From assembly GCA_019119415.1 (NCBI GenBank), contig DWXB01000007.1, positions 85,122 to 149,121 of the forward strand: 64,000 bases of DNA. Direction: 5' to 3'. Each line of letters starts with the position of its first letter. Position 1 is the first letter of the stretch. The notes under the pieces were generated by a model. That model had not been told where the DNA came from, searched no databases, and saw only the letters and a program-made list of their open reading frames with translations. Below, one piece after another: positions 28,215-37,417 of this stretch. The DNA comes from Candidatus Ligilactobacillus avistercoris (lineage in GTDB: Bacteria > Bacillota > Bacilli > Lactobacillales > Lactobacillaceae). The translations under genes and the position numbers were made by a program.

Positions 28215-28799
28215 TTATTTCAATGCATCCTGCACCCGCCGCTTCAGTTCCGGCAAAACCTCCGCTTCAAACCACGGGTTCTTTTTCATCCACATCTGGT
28301 TGCGCGGGGACGGGTGAACCAGCGGGAAGTACTCCGGCAGGTAGTCCCGGAAGTGCTTGACCGTGTTCGTCAGTGTGTCCTTACTCTTCAAGTCCAGGTA
28401 CTTCCGCAAAGCGTAGTTTCCCACCAGCATCGTCAGCTGCAGGTTCGGCATCGCCTTTAACAAGCGGGGATGCCACTTATCCGCAAAGCCCTTCCGCGGG
28501 GGCAGGTCGCCGCTCTTCCCCTTTCCCGGGAAATAAAAATCACACGGCAGCACCGCAATCTTTCCGGAGTGGTAGAACGTGTCATCCGACACTCCCATCC
28601 ACTCCCGCAGCCGTTTTCCGGACGCATCGTTCCAGATGATGTGGGTGTCCTGGGCCTTCTTCCCCGGCGCCTGGCCAATCACTAGAATGGTAGCGTTCGC
28701 GTCCACGTAGTATAGCGGATCAATTCCCTGCTTGGTGTACTCCGCATTCTGCGGGTCCGCCTTAATCGCTTCAAAAATGGCATTTAACTCATCATTCAT
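28215..28799 (-). CDS. Uracil-DNA glycosylase-family protein
   Basis: A 194-residue enzyme predicted to remove uracil from DNA. ILVIGQAPGKKAQ gives the water-activating motif region and LVHPSPRN the C-terminal leucine-loop motif (HPSxR). A Cys-poor sequence without the four-Cys iron-sulfur set separates it from family 4 and 5 enzymes. It starts one base after the DUF302 stop, so the two share an mRNA. Confidence 0.82.
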   Translation of the reverse strand: MNDELNAIFEAIKADPQNAEYTKQGIDPLYYVDANATILVIGQAPGKKAQDTHIIWNDASGKRLREWMGVSDDTFYHSGKIAVLPCDFYFPGKGKSGDLPPRKGFADKWHPRLLKAMPNLQLTMLVGNYALRKYLDLKSKDTLTNTVKHFRDYLPEYFPLVHPSPRNQMWMKKNPWFEAEVLPELKRRVQDALK

Positions 28800-28800
28800 G

Positions 28801-29178
28801 CTACTTCACGCTTTCTACCATGTCCGCGTACATCGCTGTCATCTTCGCGATAATCTGCTGCCCGCGTTCCTGAAGCCGGTCAACCCCAGCGAAATCCCGC
28901 GGTGCCCGGTATACCAGCTTGGTCTGGTCCCCCATCCCGATTAACAGAATCTTGATGGGCAGTTCAAACGTAATCTCGTCGTCCTCCTGCATTAAAAGCG
29001 TCCCGACCTTAGGGTTACCAAAGATAATCAACCGGGTAGGGTTAATCTGCAGGTCAACGGCTGTCGCCTCCGCCTGCTGGTCAATGTCATCAAACACCTT
29101 AAACCCGTGTTCCTTAATCTTCGCTAAAATTCCCGCGTATACCTCGTCAAATTTCCGGTTAACAATGACCGTTTCCAT
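28801..29178 (-). CDS. DUF302-domain protein
   Basis: A 125-residue cytoplasmic protein that fits DUF302 (TT1751-like fold): a strand-helix start followed by LIIFGNPKVGTLLMQ, which is the conserved family stretch. Biochemical role unknown. It lies between the Jag-like gene and the glycosylase gene, 15 bases from the former. Confidence 0.75.
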   Translation of the reverse strand: METVIVNRKFDEVYAGILAKIKEHGFKVFDDIDQQAEATAVDLQINPTRLIIFGNPKVGTLLMQEDDEITFELPIKILLIGMGDQTKLVYRAPRDFAGVDRLQERGQQIIAKMTAMYADMVESVK

Positions 29179-29192
29179 TATACAAACGCCTC

Positions 29193-30041
29193 CTACATTA
29201 AATCTGCATCATCATGGTGGGCCGGGCGGACAACCACGCCCCGCCGCGGGTCCCGTCCCCGGGAAGCCGTTGTGACGTAGTCATTTTCGGCTAGTGCCTG
29301 ATGAATAACCTTCCGTTCGCTTGCTGGCATGGGGTTCAGGTAAACCGGCCGCCCACTGGCAATGACGTCCTCCGCAGTCCGCTCAGCTAGGTGTTCCAGC
29401 GTTGCCCGCCGCCGTTCCCGGTAATCAGCAACGTCAAGGATAACCTGCAGGTGGTGCCGGTAACGAGCATCCACGTAGTTTTGTGCCAGTAGCTGGAGAG
29501 CATTGAGGATCTTACCGTGCTTACCGATCAGCTTCCCCTCATCATCCTCTTCAGCAACAAACCGGTATGTAACCTGCCGGTGACCCACGGTAACATCCAC
29601 CGTGGCGGGCACGCCCATCTGCGCGGTCACGTCTGCGAGGTAGTTCCCCAGGTCAGTAATCACCGCATCCCGGTCCACTTCCCGGGAACCCTGCTGGGAG
29701 CGGGCGGAAGCTACCGGTGCATCCCCGTCGGCCTGTTCCCCAGCCACCGTCTCTTGCAGCTGCGCTTCCTCAGCGACCTGTTTCTCAGTCACTGCCTCCT
29801 GCGGCCGTGCTTCTTTGCCGGTCTGCTCCTTAGTTACCGGTTCCTGCGACTGGTTTTCCTGTGCTGGCGCCCCTTCCGGTGTACGCACCTCGATAGCAAC
29901 AACCGCATCCTGACGGCCAATTCCCAGAAAACCGCGTTTACCGGGGTGAACGACCGTGACCGTGACCTCATCGCGCGTACACTTCAGCTGGGCCAAGCCC
30001 GTCGCAACCGCCTCATCAACCGTCTTCCCTGTAAACTCCAT
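29193..30041 (-). CDS. Jag/KhpB-like RNA-binding protein
   Basis: RNA-binding regulator of cell elongation in Firmicutes. The 282 residues hold an N-terminal Jag_N domain (about 1-52), a low-complexity linker, a KH domain with GKLIGKHGKIL (169-179) and an R3H domain near 210-260. The linker has three tandem 15-residue repeats beginning QEPVTK, QEAVTE and QETVAG (66-110). Jag usually follows yidC near the origin; here no yidC is present, which is odd. ATG 30041 follows GGAGGAG. Confidence 0.87.
   Translation of the reverse strand: MEFTGKTVDEAVATGLAQLKCTRDEVTVTVVHPGKRGFLGIGRQDAVVAIEVRTPEGAPAQENQSQEPVTKEQTGKEARPQEAVTEKQVAEEAQLQETVAGEQADGDAPVASARSQQGSREVDRDAVITDLGNYLADVTAQMGVPATVDVTVGHRQVTYRFVAEEDDEGKLIGKHGKILNALQLLAQNYVDARYRHHLQVILDVADYRERRRATLEHLAERTAEDVIASGRPVYLNPMPASERKVIHQALAENDYVTTASRGRDPRRGVVVRPAHHDDADLM
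29712..29846 (-). repeat. Three tandem 45-base repeats in jag-like gene
   Basis: They encode the 15-residue units at 66-80, 81-95 and 96-110 of the linker. The first two are closest; the third has drifted. Confidence 0.7.
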
Positions 30042-30251
30042 TTCCTTTTCTCCTCCGTCCCTTGTATCCAATCACCACCATTGTAACATAATGCGGGGGT
30101 AACAACCCGAAGAAAACGGGTAGAATAAGGCTTCGCGACCCGGTTGTTTTGGCCTCCCCGCACATCCCGTTTTCCTATAAAAATCGCTTTTTCCCGGCAG
30201 GTGCGCTAAACTATGGGTAACTGAAGCGCTTTTATATTGGAGGCATGATCC

Positions 30252-32156
30252 ATGACAGTAAACGAACAATTAATTAAAGACGACTTATACATGGCCGTTA
30301 ACGGCGAGTGGCTCAAGACGGCCAAGATCCCTGCCGACCGGCCAACCACCGGGGGCTTTGCCACCCTGGCTGATAACATCGAGCACCAGTTAATGGATGA
30401 CTTTAACGCCATGCTGGACGGAACCACCCAACCAACCGACAAGTACCTCGGTGAGTTTATCAAGTACTACCGGCTGGCTGCCGACTTTGACCGCCGGAAC
30501 AAGGAAGGCTTCGGCCCGGCCCTTGAACTTCTTGAACGGGTTAGCCACCTGCACGACCTGGCCGACTGGCAGCACCAACTGCCTGACCTTACCAAGGACG
30601 GGTTCCCGGCACCGTTCCAGTTCTTTGTGGAACCCAACATGAAGGATACCCAGCACTACGTATTAAGCGTTGACGTCGGTTCCCTCATCCTGCCAGACAC
30701 AACGTACTACCAGGAAAACAGCCCGCAGACCCCGGCCCTCCTTGAAACCTACCGGGCAATGATGCTCAAACTCTTCAAGCTGGCGGGCTACGACGATGAC
30801 TTCGCCCGGGAAACCCTCGAACAAGCCCTCGCCTTTGACCGCTCCATGGCCCCGTACGAAAAGGACAGTACGGCCCGGGCCGACTATGCTAGCCTATACA
30901 ACCCGGTTAGTGCGGCGGAGTTGTCCGCCTTTAGTGACCAGGTCGACCTGGTGGCAGACGCTGCTGCCCTCATTGGCAAGACCCCGGACAAGATCATCGT
31001 CAGCGAGCCACGCTACTTTGAGCACCTCGACAAGATTGTCAACCCGCAGACGTTTACGAACCTCAAGAGTTGGCTGTTCGTTAAGACCCTCCTCCGGGTC
31101 AGCCCGTACCTGACCGACGAAGCGCGGACCACCGCTACCATCTACAACCGGGCCCTTTCCGGTAGTAAGCAAGCGGCCAACCAGCAAAAGAGTGCCTACC
31201 GCCTCGCAAGCGGCCAGTTCTCCCAGGTTGTTGGGCTGTACTACGGTCACAAATACTTCGGTGAACAGGCCAAGGCCGACGTTGAACAGATGGTTGCCAA
31301 GATGGTCGCCGTTTACAAGCACCGGCTGGAAAACAACGACTGGCTAAGCGCCGCTACGCGCGAGCAGGCCATCGTCAAGCTAAACAACCTTGGCGTCCAG
31401 GTCGGCTACCCCGACAAGTTAGCGCCACTCTACAAGCGGTTTGTCGTGGACGAAAAGGAATCCCTTCTTACCAACGACGCCCGCTTTATCCGGATTGCCA
31501 TTGAGGACAACTTCAGCCGCTGGGGCAAAGAGGTCGACCGGACGGAATGGGAAATGGCGGCCAGCACGGTCAACGCCTACTACAACCCGTCATTTAACAT
31601 CATTGTCTTCCCGGCAGCCATCCTGCAGGCACCGTTCTACAGCCTCGACCAGTCTGCCAGCGCTAACTACGGGGGCATTGGCGCAGTCATCGCCCACGAA
31701 ATCTCCCACGCCTTTGACAACAACGGCGCTAAGTTTGACGAGTGGGGCAACATGAAGAACTGGTGGACGGACGCCGATAAGAAGCACTTTGATACCCTGG
31801 CCCAGGACATGGTCCGCGAGTTTGACGGGTTAACCACCCGGGCCGGGAAGGTCAACGGTAAGCTGGTTGTTTCCGAAAACATCGCCGACGCCGGCGGGCT
31901 GAGCTGTGCCCTGGAGGCCGCCAAGGAAACGCCGGACGCCAACCTGCGGGACTTCTTCATTAACTGGGCGCGGATCTGGTGCGTCAAGTCCTCCCTGGAG
32001 CGGGAAAAGCTGCTCCTGGCAATTGACGTGCACGCTCCGCAAGAACTCCGGGCTAACATCCAGCCGCGAAACCTGGCGGACTTCTACACTACCTTTAATG
32101 TGCAGCCTGGTGACGGCATGTACATGAAACCGGAAGACCGGGTCAACATCTGGTAA
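30252..32156 (+). CDS. pepO: Endopeptidase O (M13, neprilysin-like)
   Basis: Cytoplasmic zinc endopeptidase that cuts oligopeptides. The 634-residue length is typical. The zinc site HEISHAFD begins at about His482, with the third ligand Glu in ENIADAGG near 540. NAYYNPSFNIIVFPAAILQAPF is the substrate-binding signature of the family. No signal peptide. The ATG follows GGAGG at nine bases. Own terminator downstream. Confidence 0.96.
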   Translation: MTVNEQLIKDDLYMAVNGEWLKTAKIPADRPTTGGFATLADNIEHQLMDDFNAMLDGTTQPTDKYLGEFIKYYRLAADFDRRNKEGFGPALELLERVSHLHDLADWQHQLPDLTKDGFPAPFQFFVEPNMKDTQHYVLSVDVGSLILPDTTYYQENSPQTPALLETYRAMMLKLFKLAGYDDDFARETLEQALAFDRSMAPYEKDSTARADYASLYNPVSAAELSAFSDQVDLVADAAALIGKTPDKIIVSEPRYFEHLDKIVNPQTFTNLKSWLFVKTLLRVSPYLTDEARTTATIYNRALSGSKQAANQQKSAYRLASGQFSQVVGLYYGHKYFGEQAKADVEQMVAKMVAVYKHRLENNDWLSAATREQAIVKLNNLGVQVGYPDKLAPLYKRFVVDEKESLLTNDARFIRIAIEDNFSRWGKEVDRTEWEMAASTVNAYYNPSFNIIVFPAAILQAPFYSLDQSASANYGGIGAVIAHEISHAFDNNGAKFDEWGNMKNWWTDADKKHFDTLAQDMVREFDGLTTRAGKVNGKLVVSENIADAGGLSCALEAAKETPDANLRDFFINWARIWCVKSSLEREKLLLAIDVHAPQELRANIQPRNLADFYTTFNVQPGDGMYMKPEDRVNIW

Positions 32157-32173
32157 TTAATTGCCTACACAAC

Positions 32174-32211
32174 AAAAACGGGTGGCAATCTTTTCGCTGA
32201 TCCCCCGTTTT
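32174..32211 (+). terminator. Terminator after pepO
   Basis: AAAACGGG and CCCGTTTT pair across a loop of about 22 bases. Confidence 0.6.
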
Positions 32212-32213
32212 GC

Positions 32214-32242
32214 TTGACGCCTTTCCAGAAAGGCCATACAAT
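32214..32242 (+). promoter_or_regulatory. Promoter of the uracil permease leader
   Basis: TTGACG (32214-32219) and TACAAT (32237-32242) are 17 bases apart. Confidence 0.75.
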
Positions 32243-32270
32243 GAATGACAGTTTAACAAACGCTTTTAAT

Positions 32271-32361
32271 GTGGTCCCGTGAGGCCCAAAAGACCGGTAC
32301 ATTTTAACAGGGTTTCCCTGTGCACACCGCTCCTGGTTTCACGCGACCAGGAGCGTTTTTT
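32271..32361 (+). promoter_or_regulatory. PyrR-dependent attenuator
   Basis: The stretch GGTCCCGTGAGGCCC, closed by GACC, fits the PyrR binding loop (the anti-antiterminator, 32273-32296). It is followed by a stem ACAGGG/CCCTGT and by a perfect ten-pair terminator, CGCTCCTGGT with ACCAGGAGCG (32328-32355) plus six T. When UMP is high, PyrR should bind and allow termination before the permease. Confidence 0.82.
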
Positions 32362-32376
32362 GAAGGAGTGTTTTTT

Positions 32377-33678
32377 ATGAGTGATAAACGGCGGGACGTT
32401 GTGCTCGACGTTAACGAGCGCCCGGGGTTCGGGCAATGGGTGGGGCTCTCCATTCAGCACATGTTCTCGATGTTCGGGTCAACCGTGCTGGTGCCGATCC
32501 TGGTAGGATTAAACCCGGGAATTGCCCTATTTAGTTCCGGGGTGGGCACCCTGATGTACATCCTAATTACCAAGGGGAAGATTCCGGCATACATGGGGTC
32601 AAGTTTCTCGTTCATCGTCCCAATGATTGCCCTGATGAAGACGGTCGGCTACCCGGGAATTGCCCAGGGGACCATTGCCGTCGGGTGCGTTTACCTGGTC
32701 GTGTCACTGGTTGTCAGCATGATCGGGTCGGACTGGATTGACCGCCTCTTGCCGCCGGTCATCGTCGGCCCGATTATCATGGTGATCGGGCTTTCGCTTG
32801 CCGGAACGGCTGCCAAGGACGCCACGATTAATGCGGCGGGCCACTACGACCTCAAGTTCTTTGTGGTAGCGCTGCTGACCCTGCTGGTGACCATCGCCTT
32901 CAACATGTTCATGAAGGGCTTCCTCGGGCTGATTCCGATTCTCCTGGGTATTGTGGTCGGCTACGTGATTGCCGTCCTCTTTGGCATCGTCGACTTCACA
33001 CCGGTGCTCCACGCCCACTGGCTGAGCCTGCCGGCCTTCCAGATTCCGTTTGTTAACTACAAACCTAAGCTGTACTGGGGCGCCATCCTCAGCATGGCGC
33101 CGATCGCCTTCGTGACGATGACGGAGCACATGGGCCACATCATGGTGCTTAACCAACTGACGGAGCGGAACTTCTTCAAGGATCCGGGGCTCAACCACAC
33201 ACTGGCGGGAGACGGGACAGCCTCCATCATCGCCGGGTTCGTCGGAGGCCCGCCGGTAACGAGTTACGGGGAAAACATCGGCGTACTGGCCATCACCAAG
33301 GTGCACAGTGTCTACGTGTTGGCTGGGGCCGCCCTATTTGCCATCATCTTTGGCTTCATCGGCAAGCTGAGTGCGCTGATTGAAACCATCCCCAAGCCGG
33401 TCATCGGGGGCATCTCGTTCCTGCTGTTCGGGGTAATTGCTTCAAGTGGGCTGCGCGTGCTGATCGACAACCGCGTTGACTTCGATAAAAAACGGAACCT
33501 GATGATTGCCTCGGTCATCCTGGTAATCGGGATTGGGAACGCCTACCTGCAGTTAGGTCAGTACCAGTTCTCCGGCTTAGCAGTTGCAGCCGTGCTGGGG
33601 ATTATCCTCAACCTAATCCTGCCAAAGGAGGCCCGCAGTGGACGGGAAGCCCGGCAGCAAAACAAACAAACAGAATAA
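32377..33678 (+). CDS. pyrP: Uracil permease (NCS2 family)
   Basis: Membrane symporter for uracil, 433 residues and about 14 helices. MGSSFSFIVPMIAL, MTEHMGHIMVLNQL and GGPPVTSYGENIGVLAITKVHS are the conserved nucleobase-transporter regions, with the Glu of TEHMGH being the substrate contact. Start ATG 32377 follows GAAGGAG. The PyrR attenuator directly upstream supports uracil over xanthine as substrate. uraA would be an equal name. Confidence 0.93.
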   Translation: MSDKRRDVVLDVNERPGFGQWVGLSIQHMFSMFGSTVLVPILVGLNPGIALFSSGVGTLMYILITKGKIPAYMGSSFSFIVPMIALMKTVGYPGIAQGTIAVGCVYLVVSLVVSMIGSDWIDRLLPPVIVGPIIMVIGLSLAGTAAKDATINAAGHYDLKFFVVALLTLLVTIAFNMFMKGFLGLIPILLGIVVGYVIAVLFGIVDFTPVLHAHWLSLPAFQIPFVNYKPKLYWGAILSMAPIAFVTMTEHMGHIMVLNQLTERNFFKDPGLNHTLAGDGTASIIAGFVGGPPVTSYGENIGVLAITKVHSVYVLAGAALFAIIFGFIGKLSALIETIPKPVIGGISFLLFGVIASSGLRVLIDNRVDFDKKRNLMIASVILVIGIGNAYLQLGQYQFSGLAVAAVLGIILNLILPKEARSGREARQQNKQTE

Positions 33679-33686
33679 GACTATCA

Positions 33687-33718
33687 AAGGCTAGGACGGC
33701 AAAGTCCTAGCCTTTTTA
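33687..33718 (+). terminator. Terminator after uracil permease
   Basis: AAGGCTAGGAC and GTCCTAGCCTT form a perfect stem followed by TTTTT. Confidence 0.88.
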
Positions 33719-33886
33719 CGACCGTCTTTGTCTTGAAACACTTTCTTTCACACTTCTTACGAAAGTCCAAACGAACGTAAGGATTCATAAAAGCCCGGGG
33801 TTATCCGTGGTGTTCTTAACCAAACCACGTACAATGATGGTACGGGGAAATCAATCCCCGGGTCCTGATAGAAAGAGAGTGATTTC

Positions 33887-34150
33887 ATGACAACATCAGG
33901 CAAACAAGCAACGGCGGACATCGTGCCCGCCCAGGTGGTCAAGCTCGGCAAGCACGCCCTTGTCCTCAAGACCGAAACAAATGAGCTCATTACCGTCACC
34001 CGGCCGCGAAGCACCGCTCACGACAGCGTCTTCCTGAAGGTGATGCGCGACATTATGCACACGGGGCTGTGGATCCCCGTCGACCGGAAGAACCGGCACA
34101 TTCTGCGGTACGACTGGTTCGATACGCCCATCGAAAACTATAGCTTTTAA
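33887..34150 (+). CDS. Small hypothetical protein (87 residues)
   Basis: A soluble 87-residue protein with no recognised domain. Its middle (VKLGKHALVLKTETNELITV) looks like a small beta barrel. AGAGAGTG precedes ATG 33887 and it has normal codon use for the region, which supports a real gene. It stands alone between two terminators. Confidence 0.6.
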   Translation: MTTSGKQATADIVPAQVVKLGKHALVLKTETNELITVTRPRSTAHDSVFLKVMRDIMHTGLWIPVDRKNRHILRYDWFDTPIENYSF

Positions 34151-34252
34151 CTGGTAAAACAACGACCGCCATCCCATTTCGGATGACGGCCGCTTACTTT
34201 CTTAACCATTAACTCCTTTATACTTGCCTTCTTGTAAACCCACTTAAACACA

Positions 34253-34281
34253 CAAAAAAGGGGTCGGTTACCCGATCCCTT
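34253..34281 (-). terminator. Terminator after the thioester adhesin gene
   Basis: AAAGGGGTCGG, TTAC loop and CCGATCCCTTT, with a T run on the minus strand. Confidence 0.88.
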
Positions 34282-34306
34282 TTCGTTTTAGTTTAATCGC
34301 GCTGGA

Positions 34307-36006
34307 TTAGTCCTGCTTCTTGTTCCGCTTGAAGCCGGCGATGAATGCACCAGCGGCTGCCATCATGGCACCGATGATTGCTAAGCCTGCCTCGATGGCG
34401 TTACCAGTATCTGGCAAGCCATGACCGTGGCCCTTCTTAGCTGATGAACTTGAAGCAACGGCCTTCTTGCTTGAAACCGTAGCCTTCTTAGAGCTTGAAG
34501 CAACCGTCTTGCTGCTTGAAACTGCCTTAGCTGATGATGAGCTTGAAGCTACTGAGCTTGATGAAGCCGTTGAGCTGCTTAAGCTCTTTACTGAGCTGCT
34601 TGATGACTTCTTGCTTGAGCTTGAAGCTACCTTTGTGCTTGAAATTGAGCTTTCCTTTGATGAAGCAGCTGAACTTTCGGAAGCAGCTGAGCTTGATGAA
34701 GCCTGACTGCTTGAACTCGTCCAGATGATTGGAAACTGGAAGTTGTTCGTCCCTGTTTCCAGGTTAACCAAGTTCTGCCACTTGTTGTTCATGCCAGCTG
34801 GTGCGTTCTGCATCACGGCTGAGAAGTAGTTAGAACCTGCTAACTTTTCATAACTAGCTTTAGCCTGAATGTTTCCAACTACCTGGTTAGCCTTGTTGCT
34901 TGACGGATCACCACTACCAACGTACTTAACCCGGTATGTCTTACCAGACTGTACCTGGTTAACTTCTTGACCAGTTGAGGCGTCAATAATTTCGTAACCC
35001 ACTGGTAGACCCGTAACGTCAACCCCACCGTTGTAGTTAGACAGCGTGAACGTGTTACTTTCCTTCGTTGACGGATTCATGACCAGCGGATTGCTGTTGT
35101 CAACCGTCTTACCGTTAGCCGCCGTAACGGAAACGTTCTTCGGGTAAGCCGTCTGGTTGTCCAGCGGGTGAGTCTGAGCGTAATTTAAGATTGCCTGTCC
35201 CAGAGCTGTGTGGGTTGCAAGGTAACCTGGTTGTAACGTACCGTGGATTTTCCCATCTGATAATGTCGTCATGTCGTTCGTGTCTGGCGCACCATCCAGG
35301 TACCAGATAACTGACTGGGTAACGTCCTCTTCGAACTCAGCTAATGTTTCATTATTCGGAACAGCACCAAACAACGGACCTGGCTTGAGGGTTGAACCTT
35401 CCATGTTTGACAAGTTATTGAAATCATCCTGTGCATCTTGCTGGAACTGTGGAGCAATCTCATACTGCCCCGTCGTTGCATCCTTGTGGTAACCAGCTTC
35501 GAGGGCAGCGGCAACTTCATCCGCCTTCTTTGCGCCCGTAACCTGACCCATACCGTCGTAGAAGTTGTACTGGTTGTAGTCTACCCCATTTGTGACATCC
35601 GGGGCTAATGATTGCCAGTTGTAACAGTAAACGACATCGCCATTAGCCGTATGGAAATGTGGTTCAATTCCCTGGCTACCTGTAGGCTGATTGTTACTAT
35701 CAACGCTTGCACCACGTGGCGTTGACGTAATGATCGTTTGTCCTATAGGCGTTGCAGCTGAACTAGCACCCGTCGTACTTGATGAGCTGGCAGCAAAATT
35801 GTTACCTTTTTTTTGCTGCTCATCTTGCTAAGCACAACAGTACTCTTCGATGAACGTGCTGCAGCTGATGAAGAGCTTTCTACCGATGAACGTACGGAAC
35901 TGACTGTTTCAGCCTTAGCTACTGCTGAGACTGGGCCGATAATGGCGCCACTAATCAGGAAAGCTGCCCCTAAAGTATGCATACTCTTACGCATTGACTT
36001 CCTCAT
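34307..36006 (-). pseudogene. LPXTG thioester-domain surface adhesin, split by a frame change at an A8 tract
   Basis: Read in two frames, this is one surface protein of about 566 residues. A signal peptide starts at ATG 36006 (after AGGAGG) and is followed by Ser-rich sequence. After a run of eight A on the minus strand (35807-35814) the frame is off by one and stops at 35743. The other frame continues with VVYCYN (Cys codon 35624-35626) and TQSVIW (Gln codon 35315-35317), the two residues that form an internal thioester in TQXA domains. Then come a beta domain, a Ser-rich stalk and an LPDTG sorting signal. One added or two lost A would restore the frame, so it may be switchable rather than dead. 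Confidence 0.82.
35807..35814 (-). repeat. A8 homopolymer tract at the frame break
   Basis: Eight A on the coding strand within Ser/Lys codons (AGC AGC then A run). Nine or six A would join the signal peptide to the thioester domain. Confidence 0.85.
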
Positions 36007-36027
36007 TAGAAGATATCCTCCTTGTAT

Positions 36028-36045
36028 AAACAAAATATTTTGTTT
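36028..36045. promoter_or_regulatory. Perfect 18-base palindrome before the thioester adhesin
   Basis: AAACAAAATATTTTGTTT lies about seven bases upstream of the ribosome site. It could be an operator or fold in the mRNA leader. No matching regulator gene is seen next to it. Confidence 0.45.
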
Positions 36046-36252
36046 CAGTGCATCCTTCTGCATCGACTGCACTCTTAGTGTACTCATTAAATTTGTTGAA
36101 AAATTGATAGCATATTTAAGAAATGGTTAAGATGAAAATAATTTGCTACTATTTTCAGGATTCGTGCTAGTTTTAGTATTCTTTCGGGGGTTAGAACGAC
36201 ACCTTCCCCGTTTGCAAGCATTCTGCTCACCATTAAAAAATGAAAATAAGTG

Positions 36253-36285
36253 AAAAAGGCCACTAGCAATCCTGCTGGTGGCCTT
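36253..36285 (-). terminator. Terminator after the 149-residue hypothetical gene
   Basis: AAGGCCACTAGCA and TGCTGGTGGCCTT form a long stem with one G-U pair; a T run follows on the minus strand. Confidence 0.85.
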
Positions 36286-36306
36286 AACTAGTTAAAGGCT
36301 GATTGT

Positions 36307-36756
36307 TTACTTACCGTCTACCCGGGAGTATTGCACTGCATTAATTGTTAACGTAATGTCCTTCGGCTTAACCTGAAAATCCTCATCGCTCTCGAAGCCT
36401 GCAAACTTCACGTTTAACCGAAGTACAACCCCTTCATCCTTGTTTAAGACGCCCATATCATTGGGCATTACTTCCAGGTGGATGTTGGTCTTCTCACTGC
36501 CCTTCAGCTGAGCATTCAGGTTCATCATTACCCCGTTGATCTGGAAATCATACTTGTTAACGATGGCACAGTCCATCGTCATGGCATGGTCGGCGTGACG
36601 GTACTCGCCGCCCAAAAAGACCAGCCCAATCGCATCGTCCCGGAGCAATACCTTACTTGCTGCCTCCGAAACCTGCTTGCGGAACTGCTCAGCTGCTTCC
36701 GACGTTGCGAAGTTTTCCATCCGCTTAATCAGGCGAATTTTAATATCACTACTCAT
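36307..36756 (-). CDS. Hypothetical cytoplasmic protein (149 residues)
   Basis: No domain recognised. It has an N-terminal helical stretch (MSSDIKIRLIKRMENFATSE) and a beta-rich rest. AAGGAG lies about ten bases before ATG 36756; an ATG two codons earlier is too near. A terminator follows directly. It is separated from both flanking surface-protein genes and shows no export signal. Confidence 0.65.
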   Translation of the reverse strand: MSSDIKIRLIKRMENFATSEAAEQFRKQVSEAASKVLLRDDAIGLVFLGGEYRHADHAMTMDCAIVNKYDFQINGVMMNLNAQLKGSEKTNIHLEVMPNDMGVLNKDEGVVLRLNVKFAGFESDEDFQVKPKDITLTINAVQYSRVDGK

Positions 36757-36865
36757 TATCATCGGCTCCTTTTCTGGCCACGGCGCACTGCCAGACCGCA
36801 CTCTTCGGTTTCATTCTATCACGCCGCTCCCGCTTAGATAATCACAACTCAATGATTTATCTTTT

Positions 36866-37417
36866 TTAATGGTGATGATGCTCCCATACTCGGGCAGCGT
36901 GCGCACTCCGGAAGTAGTGCATTGTCGACAGGTCGTCGCTCCGCAATAACTCCTTGTGGTGGTGCCACTTCGTCACGCGGTAGAGGGTCCCGTCGCCCTT
37001 ACTTTGCGTCCAGCCGTACTCCCGCAGCCAGCGATGGTGGTGCATTGTCACGTTCGTCAGGAAACACCAGTTAACCGTATCGACCTGCATCGTTTGCGGG
37101 TGATGGTTGGTGTCCGCATCGGTGTGTTGCTCGGCTGGGTGGGCCTCCAACGTTGAGGTGTGCCCGTGGCCGTCGTCAGTCTGAAGCTGGTTGCCGTGAA
37201 TGGTCAAAGTTGCGCCGTCCGCCGTGTACCAGGTCCCCTGCATGTCCTGCGGAAAATTGGTCCCTGCTGGTGTGCCCTGACTGCTGACCATGGCCGGGGT
37301 CACCCGGGAGCTTGAGGACGCCTTGTGGGAAGAACTAGCCTGGACGGTTGCTCCCCAACCGAATAGCAAGCCGCCGATGATTAGCCCAACGGCAAGGCGG
37401 TGGTGGTTTGTTGTCAT
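36866..37417 (-). CDS. Secreted histidine-rich protein
   Basis: A 183-residue protein with a clear signal peptide (LAVGLIIGGLLFGWGATVQAS) and cleavage expected near AS-S. The mature part has a Ser-rich start, a small beta-like core (GTWYTADGATLTIHGNQLQT) and many His residues, ending in EHHHH. A few lactobacillus secreted proteins share the GxWY core, but I cannot name the family. The natural His cluster could bind metal. ATG 37417 follows GGAGG at nine bases. Confidence 0.7.
   Translation of the reverse strand: MTTNHHRLAVGLIIGGLLFGWGATVQASSSHKASSSSRVTPAMVSSQGTPAGTNFPQDMQGTWYTADGATLTIHGNQLQTDDGHGHTSTLEAHPAEQHTDADTNHHPQTMQVDTVNWCFLTNVTMHHHRWLREYGWTQSKGDGTLYRVTKWHHHKELLRSDDLSTMHYFRSAHAARVWEHHHH

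Noticed and set aside
34160..34195. Hairpin after the 87-residue gene
   Set aside because: The arms have two mismatches and only a weak T run, so termination is uncertain.
34467..34728. Plus-strand frames rich in Glu and Leu opposite Ser-rich stalks (also 53326-53859 and 55173-55772)
   Set aside because: They are antisense readings of Ser codons in the adhesin stalks, have no ribosome site and no export or domain signal.
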